The position numbers were made by a program, and so were the translations under genes. A stretch of DNA of 36,494 nt from Oscillospiraceae bacterium (GTDB taxonomy: Bacteria; Bacillota; Clostridia; Oscillospirales; Acutalibacteraceae), in assembly GCA_015065505.1 (NCBI GenBank), contig SVQE01000025.1, forward strand, positions 1-36,494, in the 5' to 3' direction. A model generated the notes under the pieces. That model did not search any database. It had not been told where the DNA came from and saw nothing but the letters and a program-made list of their open reading frames with translations. Shown piece after piece: positions 1-8,596 of the stretch (within the stretch, counting starts at the first letter, position 1; every line of letters starts with the position of its first letter).

Positions 1-3000
1 TCGCTTTCATTGTAATTTCTTACATTGTAATCCGAATACCTTCCGCTCTGCTCTATTGCGCCTGCTGCTTCAAGATACGCGTTTTTGAATGCATTCCAGC
101 GTTTTTCGCTCCATCTGCCGTCGCGGTTATCCGCTTTGAAGATATTTCCTACCTCTTCATCACCCTCAACTGCTGCGTGAAGGCTTGCGTTATTTGCCGC
201 AGGTGATTCAAGAAGCTCGGTATATGCATTCCACAGATTTGTATACCTTGTCTGGCACGCGCTTTCAATATCCTCCGCGGTCATATTTCCGTAATCCATA
301 TCAGCTCTCGCTGCCGAAAGTGCTGCTGTGAAATTATTCCACGGTGTTATCTGATAAACCTGCTCCTTATCCTCATATACTCTGCAGCGGTTTATCAGCT
401 CTATCAGGGGCGCTATGTTCATTACATAGGTCGTTTGGGTGTAGGCGTTTCTGTCGTGGGAGTAGCCGTGCCACAGAATTGAAGTGTTGATATATTTCCA
501 GTAGTAAACCATACCTATATTCGATTCAAGCGTGTGCGCCGTCATTTTGGGAACAGTTGATGCAGAAAGCGTTTTTTTCGGCTCTCTCGGTATTGAAACG
601 GTGAACTGACCGTTAATATCCGTATTGCCGTGACGAGCGGAAACAATACCCTTTAAATCGTTATATTCACAGCCCTGGGTTGACGAAAGCACCTCGTCGA
701 ATAAGAACGAGCTGTCGTAAACATCCGTGCCGTCGATTGTTCTTCCGAGTCTGTCCGCAGAGGAATAGCTTACAGTCAGATTTTTAATCTTATATGTGCT
801 GTTTTCCTCGGTTGACGCCGAAAGCATTCCCGGGAAATTCTCTGCCTGGTCCTCAATCGAAACGCCGTCAAGGCTTCCGAATATCTTATACTGCCTTGTT
901 CCCGACTTTATTTCGCCTACTCTGTTATCGCCCACATCATAGATGTTGATTGTGTCGAGATGTCCGTCGTGGTCCTTATCACCCGAATACCATATGAATT
1001 TAGCACCGCCGAGGTCAACTGTGAAGGGGGCATATTCCGTTCTGAAAACAACAACATTATTATTTCTTACGAAATTAAGAGTCCATCTGTCGTCGTTATC
1101 ATCGGTTGACTTAACCTTTGTTTCATCGTTTGAGGTGTAGCTTCCCCAGGTTCCGTTTGTTATTTTATCAAACGCAGGCCGAAGCAGATTAATCGCATTT
1201 ATAATTGCCTTTGTTTTTTTCTTATATTCGCTGATTTTGTTTTCAATGCAACCCTTTGACGCATTGTTAACGGTTACAACAAAGCTGTTTGCGGCTGCAA
1301 CCGCCGAAGCAAGCTCGGCATAGTTGCCGTAGTCCTCGGACGAATAATTTGAAGCCCACGCAATCGCCGAATTCATCGACTTATCATCAAGCGAGCTTAT
1401 TGTTGCATCCCTGTTGATTTTCAGCTTATATATCGCCTCTTTAACGGCGTTAATCTGATTAGTAACAGTTTCGGTGCTTTCATCGCTGAGATTGAGCTTA
1501 TATTTAGCATTGGGATAGTTTTCCTCTTCGCCCCAGACAGCCGTTTGAGCTGCCGAAACAACCGCTTCAATATTTGATGCTTCATATGAAGCTTCGGTAA
1601 ACATCGTTATGTTTGCAGCGGCATAATCCGCTTCGTTAATAACGGTTTCAAGCTCAAAGGAATCAACCTTATCGTAAAGCGTTACAAGCTCATAAGCATT
1701 GAGCTGGCTTGCTGCCTGAGCGGCATATTCGCCCGTTGCGGTTTCATCGGTTTTGCTGTTATAGCCCGTTTGCTGAACATCTGCAAAAATCCTTACAGCT
1801 TCATTATAGAGCGCGGAAAACTCGCTCCAGGATTCAGCCTTATAGCCCTCCTCGCCTGCTTCATATATGCGCTTTTTGGCGTTGATTGCTTTTCGCAGAT
1901 TTTCGTAGCCGATTTCATCAGAGCTAACCTCTGCGCCGTCAAGCGCGTTGCAGGCATTTTCAATATCCGAAGCAATTCTGTTTAAATTTGAGGTATCTGA
2001 ATAATCATAGCTGCACGCATTAACCTTTGTTGCAATATCATATGCTTCAAGCAGAGGCTTCAAGCCGCCCTGGGTATATGTGTTTTCGGATACAGAAAGA
2101 TATGCAATATTATTAACGCTGTTAATTCTTTCAAGCAGCGGCTTAACATTAACAACATGAATCTGATTTGAGGGGCTCATAACCCTGAAATCGCTGATGT
2201 CGTTGCCTGAAACGCCGTACCAGTCAACAGTGTAGGATTTAACATATTCGCTCTGATTGCCCCTGAATCTCAGCGTGTTTGCAAAGGATGCCCAATAGTT
2301 TATTGCGCCTGCGCCGAACATACCGTCGTTTCTTGAGAGATAAAGGCGCATATCCGTTGCTGTTGCACCTGCTTCACCCTTAATGTAGCCAACATCCTCA
2401 CCCGTTTTCTGATTAACGGTCCAAATCCAGTTATGCGTTCTGTGTGTTTTTCCGTTTGAGCCGTACCAGCGAGTATCCGACGATGTTCCGAGCTTGAAAT
2501 GCTCGCTGTTTGATATATCCTCTGCCGAAGCGCAGGGATATAGCTGATAAACATATCTTGTGCTTGAGGTGTCTCTTTTCGCCATACCCAAAACGGGCAT
2601 TGCAGGCGCGGTTATTCCGTCGAGCAGAAGCACCGTATTCATCGGGTACCAGAGCTCAATAACGCAGTCGGCGGTTTCGTTTGAAAACTTTGCGCCGTCG
2701 TTTTCATACGGGCTTCCCCAATAGATAACATTTGCAACGCCGTTTTCGGCATATGCGCTGTTATCGCCCGTATCGCCGTCGAAATACGGGGTTACGGTTT
2801 CGGCCTTATATTCCCATTTTTCAAGTGAATCGGTTTTCTCATTGAGAAGCGAGGCATAAAAATCAAGGTCAACCTCGGCGTTTCCGTATTTATACGCATC
2901 ATATGCCTGATTTGCCTTAACATATGCGTCGTAAGCGTCCGCCATATCAAGATAAACTGTGCCGTTCATCTTCTTTTCGTATTTTGAAATTGCCTTAACC

Positions 3001-4613
3001 AGTCTGCCTGCAGGGGTTTGGGGAACATCGGTTTCTTCCTCGTCCTCACCCTCTTCTCCCGAGTAGAAGGTTATATTTCTGTATTCAAGTCCTTTGAAGA
3101 AATACTGATTATCGTCGTCACCGATTTTAATGCTTGAAATCGTTGTGTCGTTGATATTATTAAGGCGCGAAATAAAGGTTTCTTCCGTTGTTTCGGCTAT
3201 GCTCTGAATAAGGTTGCCGCTTTCATCGGTTATATATGCCTTAAAGCTGTTGCCCGTAAATTCGGCAATATAGTGATAGTTAACGCCAACGGAAAGATGC
3301 CCGTTGTTTGCAGTAATTGAGGTTGCCTTTGACTGCGTTCCTGCGTTATGGCCGTCGTTGTCCCACGAGTAGCAAACGCCGTTTGCATTCTGAGCAAAAT
3401 AGCAGAACGCCGCATTCTTTTCGGCAGGGGCGCTCAGATTATCGGTGTATACATACATCTTGATGAAGGAATATTCATCGCTGTTATAATAATCTGCGCT
3501 GTCGGCAGTTTTGAATCTGAAGCCGAAATCAAGCTTCCACCTTGATGCGCCCGTTATCGGAACAGAGCCGCCCTCATAACCCGAAAGATACATATATCCG
3601 TCGGGGATATAAACAGCGCCGTCCTCCGAATTTGAAGCGCTGCCGTTATTTGTGTAAACGCCCGTTGACCAGGTCATAGCGCTTCCCATATTGTTATAAA
3701 GCGCCGCCTCGCCCATACTGCCGTTTGTAACAGCTTCGCTCTGCGTGAAATCGCTTGACGCAATCGGGCTCCACACCGTTGGTGCAGGAATCTCCTCGCC
3801 CGAATAGAAGGTTATATTTCTGTATTCAAGTCCTTTGAAGAAATACTGATTATCGTCGTCGCCGATTTTCAGCGCGGTTATTGTGTTTGAATTGATGTTG
3901 TTAAGGCGGGAAATGAAGGTTTCTTCCTCGGTGTCGGCTATTGTCTGAACAACAACGCCGTCCTCATCCCTGATATATGCCTTAAAGCTGCTGCCCGTAA
4001 ACTCGGCAATATAATGATAATTAACGCCTGAAAGCAGATTGCCGTTGTTCGCAGTTAATGATGTTTCCTTCGATTTAGTGCCTGCATTGTGGCTGTCGTC
4101 CTCCCAAGAATAGCACAGCCCGTTAGCGTTTTGAGCAAAATAGCAGAACGCCGCATTCTTTTCGGCAGGATTGCTGAGATTATCGGTGTAAACATACATC
4201 TTGAGGAAGGAGTATTCATCGCTGTTATAAAACTCATCGTCGCCGCTTTCGTTCGTTTTGAATCTGAAACCGAAATCGAGCTTCCACTTTGATGAACCGT
4301 TTATCGGCGCAGCACCGCCCTTATAGCCTGAAATATACATATATCCGTCGGGAATCGAAACAGAATCCTCTGTGACCGAAGGATTGCCCGTCCAGTCGAA
4401 CAAATGCCATGTTATCGTGTTACCCTTGCCCTTATAGGTTGACGGGGTAATATTTGAATCGTTTGAAATGCTTTCAATGCCCGAGAAATCCGATGACGCA
4501 ACCGCGGTCCATTTTATTGCTGCCTCAGCGACAAAAGGAACGGCAGACAGCGTTGACACAAGCAACACCGCCGAAAGCATTAACGATATGACTTTTTTAA
4601 CCGATTTTTTCAT
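1..4613 (-). CDS. Large secreted/surface protein, partial (C-terminal part lies beyond the window start); two tandem LamG/ConA-like modules near the N-terminus, then helical and jelly-roll-like regions
   Basis: ATG at 4611-4613 (minus) with RBS-like GGTGG and signal peptide MKKSVKKVISLMLSAVLLVSTLSAVPFVAEA. Hand translation of many segments stays open to position 1 in the same frame. The ORF track misses it because there is no stop in the window. A ~741-bp internal duplication is visible. Confidence 0.88.
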   Translation of the reverse strand, partial: MKKSVKKVISLMLSAVLLVSTLSAVPFVAEAAIKWTAVASSDFSGIESISNDSNITPSTYKGKGNTITWHLFDWTGNPSVTEDSVSIPDGYMYISGYKGGAAPINGSSKWKLDFGFRFKTNESGDDEFYNSDEYSFLKMYVYTDNLSNPAEKNAAFCYFAQNANGLCYSWEDDSHNAGTKSKETSLTANNGNLLSGVNYHYIAEFTGSSFKAYIRDEDGVVVQTIADTEEETFISRLNNINSNTITALKIGDDDNQYFFKGLEYRNITFYSGEEIPAPTVWSPIASSDFTQSEAVTNGSMGEAALYNNMGSAMTWSTGVYTNNGSASNSEDGAVYIPDGYMYLSGYEGGSVPITGASRWKLDFGFRFKTADSADYYNSDEYSFIKMYVYTDNLSAPAEKNAAFCYFAQNANGVCYSWDNDGHNAGTQSKATSITANNGHLSVGVNYHYIAEFTGNSFKAYITDESGNLIQSIAETTEETFISRLNNINDTTISSIKIGDDDNQYFFKGLEYRNITFYSGEEGEDEEETDVPQTPAGRLVKAISKYEKKMNGTVYLDMADAYDAYVKANQAYDAYKYGNAEVDLDFYASLLNEKTDSLEKWEYKAETVTPYFDGDTGDNSAYAENGVANVIYWGSPYENDGAKFSNETADCVIELWYPMNTVLLLDGITAPAMPVLGMAKRDTSSTRYVYQLYPCASAEDISNSEHFKLGTSSDTRWYGSNGKTHRTHNWIWTVNQKTGEDVGYIKGEAGATATDMRLYLSRNDGMFGAGAINYWASFANTLRFRGNQSEYVKSYTVDWYGVSGNDISDFRVMSPSNQIHVVNVKPLLERINSVNNIAYLSVSENTYTQGGLKPLLEAYDIATKVNACSYDYSDTSNLNRIASDIENACNALDGAEVSSDEIGYENLRKAINAKKRIYEAGEEGYKAESWSEFSALYNEAVRIFADVQQTGYNSKTDETATGEYAAQAASQLNAYELVTLYDKVDSFELETVINEADYAAANITMFTEASYEASNIEAVVSAAQTAVWGEEENYPNAKYKLNLSDESTETVTNQINAVKEAIYKLKINRDATISSLDDKSMNSAIAWASNYSSEDYGNYAELASAVAAANSFVVTVNNASKGCIENKISEYKKKTKAIINAINLLRPAFDKITNGTWGSYTSNDETKVKSTDDNDDRWTLNFVRNNNVVVFRTEYAPFTVDLGGAKFIWYSGDKDHDGHLDTINIYDVGDNRVGEIKSGTRQYKIFGSLDGVSIEDQAENFPGMLSASTEENSTYKIKNLTVSYSSADRLGRTIDGTDVYDSSFLFDEVLSSTQGCEYNDLKGIVSARHGNTDINGQFTVSIPREPKKTLSASTVPKMTAHTLESNIGMVYYWKYINTSILWHGYSHDRNAYTQTTYVMNIAPLIELINRCRVYEDKEQVYQITPWNNFTAALSAARADMDYGNMTAEDIESACQTRYTNLWNAYTELLESPAANNASLHAAVEGDEEVGNIFKADNRDGRWSEKRWNAFKNAYLEAAGAIEQSGRYSDYNVRNYNES

Positions 4614-4659
4614 ATTTTTATCCACCAAAATTAATATTTTAAAATATTGATTCAGTTTT

Positions 4660-4688
4660 ATTATATAACATATCAAGCATACAGTCAA
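4660..4688 (-). promoter_or_regulatory. Sigma-A-type promoter for the large secreted protein
   Basis: Minus strand TTGACT (4683-4688), 17 bp spacer, TATAAT (4660-4665). Confidence 0.7.
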
Positions 4689-4690
4689 CA

Positions 4691-4733
4691 AAATAAAAAA
4701 GCAGGCAGCATTTAATACTATCTGCTACCTGCT
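4691..4733 (-). terminator. Intrinsic terminator downstream of the lipoprotein gene
   Basis: Minus strand AGCAGGTAGCA - loop - TGCTGCCTGCT (one U.G wobble) followed by TTTTTTATTTT; the 5' arm lies inside the heptamer repeat. Confidence 0.6.
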
Positions 4734-4762
4734 ATCTGCTACCTGCTACCTGCTATCTGCTA
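4718..4762. repeat. Heptanucleotide tandem repeat, (T/C)CTGCTA x6
   Basis: tctgcta cctgcta tctgcta cctgcta cctgcta tctgcta read directly; includes the TAG stop of the adjacent CDS. Confidence 0.9.
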
Positions 4763-5512
4763 GTAAATCGTATTTTCCGAAATTGTGCAATCGGTAATTG
4801 CGCCGCCGCTCACAATGCCTTCAACAAGAACAAGCGTTCCGAAGGCAGGCAGCTCATAGTCGCCCGAAATCTGAATAGTCCACGAGCCGTCGTAATACGC
4901 ATCCTCAAGCGTGCTCTCATCAAGAACTCTGCCGTAGCCGCAAACGCTCTTGCCCTCGAATTCATCGGGAAAATTAACAATGTTTATAACCTGAACTCTT
5001 TCAAGCGTGTTGCTCATACTCTGCATATCAATGTCCGCATCCTTTTCGGCGAGCTTGCTTTTAACTGTTATTTTCGGATTAATAATCCAGAAGCCGTCGA
5101 GCCCTTTTTCGTTCACCTCGTATGTTCCCTGAACGGATATGCGCGAGCCGCAGGGCGGAAGCGACGAAGCATCGTCAATTTTAAGCTCCCACTGCCAGTC
5201 ACAGCACTTTGTCTGGTCGTTATAGCCCCAGACATAATATCTTTCAACGCCGCTGTAGGCATCATGGATTTTTGTGAAAATACCGTCCTTGTTTGCAGGC
5301 TTGCCATCATAATCATCGGCGGTGTCGTTATAAAAAATATTCTGATATAAGGTGTATTCAGCGGTGTTTAAAACCGTTTCCATCGTTTCTGTTGCAGCAA
5401 CTTCGGATGATTTTTCTGCCTGCTTTGATTTTTCGTCCGCTGATTTAGAACAGCCGCAAAAAGCGCAAGCAAGCATCAATGCGCTTAGAGCTATCGCAAT
5501 AATCTTTTTCAT
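4760..5512 (-). CDS. Lipoprotein of unknown function, last gene of a metal-uptake operon
   Basis: 250 aa; lipobox-like ...LACAFCGC; sits 9 bp downstream of the ABC permease gene on the same strand; two similar beta-rich halves each with a V-x-G-x-Y/R type motif. Confidence 0.85.
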   Translation of the reverse strand: MKKIIAIALSALMLACAFCGCSKSADEKSKQAEKSSEVAATETMETVLNTAEYTLYQNIFYNDTADDYDGKPANKDGIFTKIHDAYSGVERYYVWGYNDQTKCCDWQWELKIDDASSLPPCGSRISVQGTYEVNEKGLDGFWIINPKITVKSKLAEKDADIDMQSMSNTLERVQVINIVNFPDEFEGKSVCGYGRVLDESTLEDAYYDGSWTIQISGDYELPAFGTLVLVEGIVSGGAITDCTISENTIY

Positions 5513-5521
5513 ATTAACCTC

Positions 5522-6382
5522 CTATGCCTTAGCTGCGCCGCGTGAGAGCGCGCCGATAATCCAGAACAGGAAAAACGCGAGCATATCTATTGCCACTATC
5601 GTTGAGCCGACAGGCGTTGACGCAAGAATTGAAACAAATATTCCGAGCGTTGTGCATATAACCGAAAATATTGCCGAGCAAATTGTTACCGCCCTGAAAT
5701 TCTTGAACACCCTCATTGCCGAAAGTGCAGGGAAAATAACAAGTGCCGAAATAAGCAGCGAGCCCACGAGATTCATTGCAAGAACTATTATAACCGCAAT
5801 TATAACCGCAATAAGCAGATTATAAAGCGAAGCGTTTGTTCCCGTTGCCCTTGCAAAGCTTTCATCAAAGGTTACTGCGAAAATCTTGTTATAAAACAAA
5901 CAGAAAACAATAACTACAATAATCGAAAGAATAACGCAAAGCCAGACATCAAGCTTTGAAAGCGTTAATATCGAGGTTGAGCCGAAAAGCGTTGTGCAAA
6001 CATCGCCCGAAACATTGCTTGAGGTCGGGAACAGATTCATAATCAGATAGCCTATTGCAAGCGAGGCAACGCTTATTATTGCAACGGCGGCATCGCCCTT
6101 TATTTTTCTGTTTTTGCCCCCTGCAAGAAGCAGAATTGCCGAAATAATTGTTATCGGAAGAACTAAAAGCATCTGGTTGGTTAAATTTGTAACCGCTGCA
6201 ACAGCCATTGCGCCGAAGGCAACATGGGAAAGTCCGTCGCCGATAAATGAAAATCTTTTTAAAACAAGCGTAACGCCGAGCAGCGAGGAACAAAGTGCAA
6301 TCAGCACGCCAGAAATCAGCGCATATCTTACGAAGGGATATTCAACAATATACATCGTTATTTTTGAAATAATATCAGCCAT
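5522..6382 (-). CDS. znuB: Metal (zinc/manganese-type) ABC transporter permease, ABC-3 family
   Basis: 286 aa multi-TM protein; FSFIGDGLSHVAFGA motif typical of ZnuB/MntB permeases; 1-bp overlap with the ATPase gene. Confidence 0.9.
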   Translation of the reverse strand: MADIISKITMYIVEYPFVRYALISGVLIALCSSLLGVTLVLKRFSFIGDGLSHVAFGAMAVAAVTNLTNQMLLVLPITIISAILLLAGGKNRKIKGDAAVAIISVASLAIGYLIMNLFPTSSNVSGDVCTTLFGSTSILTLSKLDVWLCVILSIIVVIVFCLFYNKIFAVTFDESFARATGTNASLYNLLIAVIIAVIIVLAMNLVGSLLISALVIFPALSAMRVFKNFRAVTICSAIFSVICTTLGIFVSILASTPVGSTIVAIDMLAFFLFWIIGALSRGAAKA

Positions 6383-7083
6383 TATTCAGTCCCTCCCGAT
6401 GCAAAAAGCTTTGAGCGCTCGCTGTTTAAATATTCTTCCTTCGTGCCGAAGAAAACATCGCCCGACATATGAAGAATATGGCTTGCATATTTTACCGCAG
6501 CCGAAATATCGTGGGAAATCATAATAATTGTTATGCCCGATTTATTGATGCTTTCAATAAGCGCATACATCTCGGCAGTAACCTTCGGGTCAAGCCCCGA
6601 AACGGGCTCATCAAGAAGAAGCAGCTTTGAGGTTGCGCAAAGCGCCCTTGCAAGAAGAACTCTCTGCTGCTGACCGCCCGAAAGCTCGCGATAGCAGCGC
6701 TTTTTAAGGTTGGTAATTCCCATTAATTCCATATTGTATTTTGCATTCTTTTTATCCGCTTCGGAATAAAAAGGCTTGATTCCGCCGCGCGAAAGATTGC
6801 CCGAAAGAACTATTTCCCAGACGGATGCGGGGAAATCGCGCTGAACAACGGTTTGCTGGGGCAGATAGCCTATTTCGTTTTTCTTAAGCCCCTCGCCCCT
6901 GATTATCTCACCGCCGAGCGGCTTTTGAAGATTTAAAAGGGTTTTCATAAGCGTTGATTTGCCCGAGCCGTTTTCACCGACTATACAAAGATAATCGCCG
7001 CTGTTTATTTCAAAATTTATGTTCCTTGCAACAATGCTTTTATCGTAGCCGAGAACAAGATTTTCACATTTTAATATCGACAT
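6382..7083 (-). CDS. znuC: Metal ABC transporter ATP-binding protein
   Basis: Walker A GENGSGKST, signature LSGGQQQRVLLARAL, Walker B LLLLDEP. Confidence 0.93.
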   Translation of the reverse strand: MSILKCENLVLGYDKSIVARNINFEINSGDYLCIVGENGSGKSTLMKTLLNLQKPLGGEIIRGEGLKKNEIGYLPQQTVVQRDFPASVWEIVLSGNLSRGGIKPFYSEADKKNAKYNMELMGITNLKKRCYRELSGGQQQRVLLARALCATSKLLLLDEPVSGLDPKVTAEMYALIESINKSGITIIMISHDISAAVKYASHILHMSGDVFFGTKEEYLNSERSKLFASGGTE

Positions 7084-7095
7084 AGTTTTTATTCC

Positions 7096-8076
7096 TTAAT
7101 TTAACGCTGTTTTCAGTGTTTCAAGATTTTCCTGCATAATACCGAGATAGCTTATGTTATTTTTCAAATCATCTGCGGTTATTGACTGCATTGAATTCAT
7201 TGTTAAAATCTTTGCATTTTTTGATTTCGAGCTGTTTATTATAGTTTCGGCAAGCTTATGCTCTGTTCCCTCAAGAGTTATAACATATTTAAGAGAAAGC
7301 TCATCAAGCTTTTTTGCAAGAAAGCTTACTGTTTCAAAGCTTGCCTCGGTTTCCGCCGAGCAGCCGATAAACGCCGCATAATAATCTATATCGTAGTCAT
7401 CGGTTAAATATCTGAACGGAAAACGGTCGCCGAAAAGAAGAGTTTTGGTTTTTGCCGAGCTTACACAGCTTTCATATTCATCATCAAGCGCTTCAAGCTT
7501 TTCTTCATAAGCCTTTGCGTTTGCTTTATATGCATCGCTGTTTTTTGAATCAACCTCGCAGATTGCCTCGGTTATCTCTTCAACAAGCTCATCGGCGTTT
7601 TTAAGCGAAAGCCAGATGTGTTCATCGTATTCGGCTTCCTCCTCGCCTTCTTCGTCTTCTTCCTCTTCGCCCTGCATTCCTTCAACAAGCTCTTCCTCTT
7701 TTGCGCTGTCGCCGAGAAGCTCGAGCAGATTTAAAGTCCTTTGTTTTTCATTCTGAGAGTTTTCGGTTGCATCCTCTGCCCATTCATCGCTCTCACCGCC
7801 GACATAAATGAAAACATCGCTTGTCTGAATGCTGATAATATCATCAGCCGAGGGCTGAAAGCTGTGAAGGTCGGCACCGCTGTTTATAAGCATACTCACT
7901 TCAACGCCGTCAACACCCTCTGTTATATTCTTAACCCAGTCGTAAATCGGGAATATTGTTGTTACAATTTTAATTTCCGCATTCTTTTTGCCGTTTTGCT
8001 CATCAGAGCACGAAGCAAGAATTATCGAGCCGATAAGCAAAACAAGGCAGAGAAAAACGCTTACTATTTTTTTCAT
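7096..8076 (-). CDS. znuA: Metal ABC transporter substrate-binding lipoprotein (ZnuA-like) with a Glu/Asp-rich loop
   Basis: Start moved to MKKIVSVFLCLVLLIGSIILASC (RBS GGAGG just upstream). KIVTTIFPIYDWVKNI, HSFQPSADDI and DEHIWLSLKNA motifs typical of the family; acidic loop EEEEDEEGEEEAEYDEH. Confidence 0.9.
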   Translation of the reverse strand: MKKIVSVFLCLVLLIGSIILASCSDEQNGKKNAEIKIVTTIFPIYDWVKNITEGVDGVEVSMLINSGADLHSFQPSADDIISIQTSDVFIYVGGESDEWAEDATENSQNEKQRTLNLLELLGDSAKEEELVEGMQGEEEEDEEGEEEAEYDEHIWLSLKNADELVEEITEAICEVDSKNSDAYKANAKAYEEKLEALDDEYESCVSSAKTKTLLFGDRFPFRYLTDDYDIDYYAAFIGCSAETEASFETVSFLAKKLDELSLKYVITLEGTEHKLAETIINSSKSKNAKILTMNSMQSITADDLKNNISYLGIMQENLETLKTALN

Positions 8077-8172
8077 AAAAATAAACCTCCAAAAAAACAC
8101 ACCGAGAAAAAGGCGCTATACGCCCTTGGTCAGCAATTATCATTTCTTTAAATCAGATAGTAATTGCGTGTG

Positions 8173-8469
8173 TTAATTTGAAAGTTTAACTTTAAGCTGT
8201 GTTAAAGATTTTCTGTTTGCTGCAGAGTGCACTGCCCCGATAACCGAAATAACTGCAAATGCAAGCAAAACGGCAAAGCCCTCGGTTTCGGGCTTCGGGG
8301 TTATCTTGTTTAATTTGCCTATGCAAAGGTTTATCTGAGCGCAGATTTCGCAATCATTGCCCGAGCATTTATGCTGAGAATTATGAGCAATAAAGAACAC
8401 GGAAAAAATCAAAGCAAAAGCCATGGCAAAAGCAGTTATAAATGCAATTATCCGTTTCTTCTTTGTCAC
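8173..8469 (-). CDS. Small membrane protein with an H-x-C-x4-C-x2-C motif, first gene of the metal-uptake operon
   Basis: 98 aa; N-terminal TM, HNSQHKCSGNDCEICAQI motif, second hydrophobic segment; RBS GGAGGTGAG upstream. Confidence 0.82.
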   Translation of the reverse strand: MTKKKRIIAFITAFAMAFALIFSVFFIAHNSQHKCSGNDCEICAQINLCIGKLNKITPKPETEGFAVLLAFAVISVIGAVHSAANRKSLTQLKVKLSN

Positions 8470-8493
8470 ATTCTCACCTCCTGCAACGCTTTA

Positions 8494-8521
8494 ATTATAT
8501 CACTGACGGAATATTTGTCAA
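8494..8521 (-). promoter_or_regulatory. Sigma-A-type promoter for the metal-uptake operon
   Basis: Minus strand TTGACA (8516-8521), 16 bp spacer, TATAAT (8494-8499). Confidence 0.7.
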
Positions 8522-8596
8522 TGTGTTTAGTTTATACTTGACTTATTATCGGGACTGATATAGTATTGACTCGAAACGAAATTGTGAGGTTTTGTT

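Noticed and set aside
1-4613. Small ORFs listed at both strands in the first 4.6 kb as separate genes
   Set aside because: They are shadows of one long minus-strand frame that has no stop within the window.
4718-4762. Possible CRISPR array
   Set aside because: Units are 7 bp with no spacers.
5352-5825. 157-aa plus-strand ORF across the permease/lipoprotein junction
   Set aside because: Antisense to two well-supported genes.
8111-8130. Small hairpin GGCGctataCGCC between the 98-aa gene and znuA as an attenuator or riboswitch
   Set aside because: Stem is only four to five bp and no aptamer-like structure was recognisable; not enough evidence to call.
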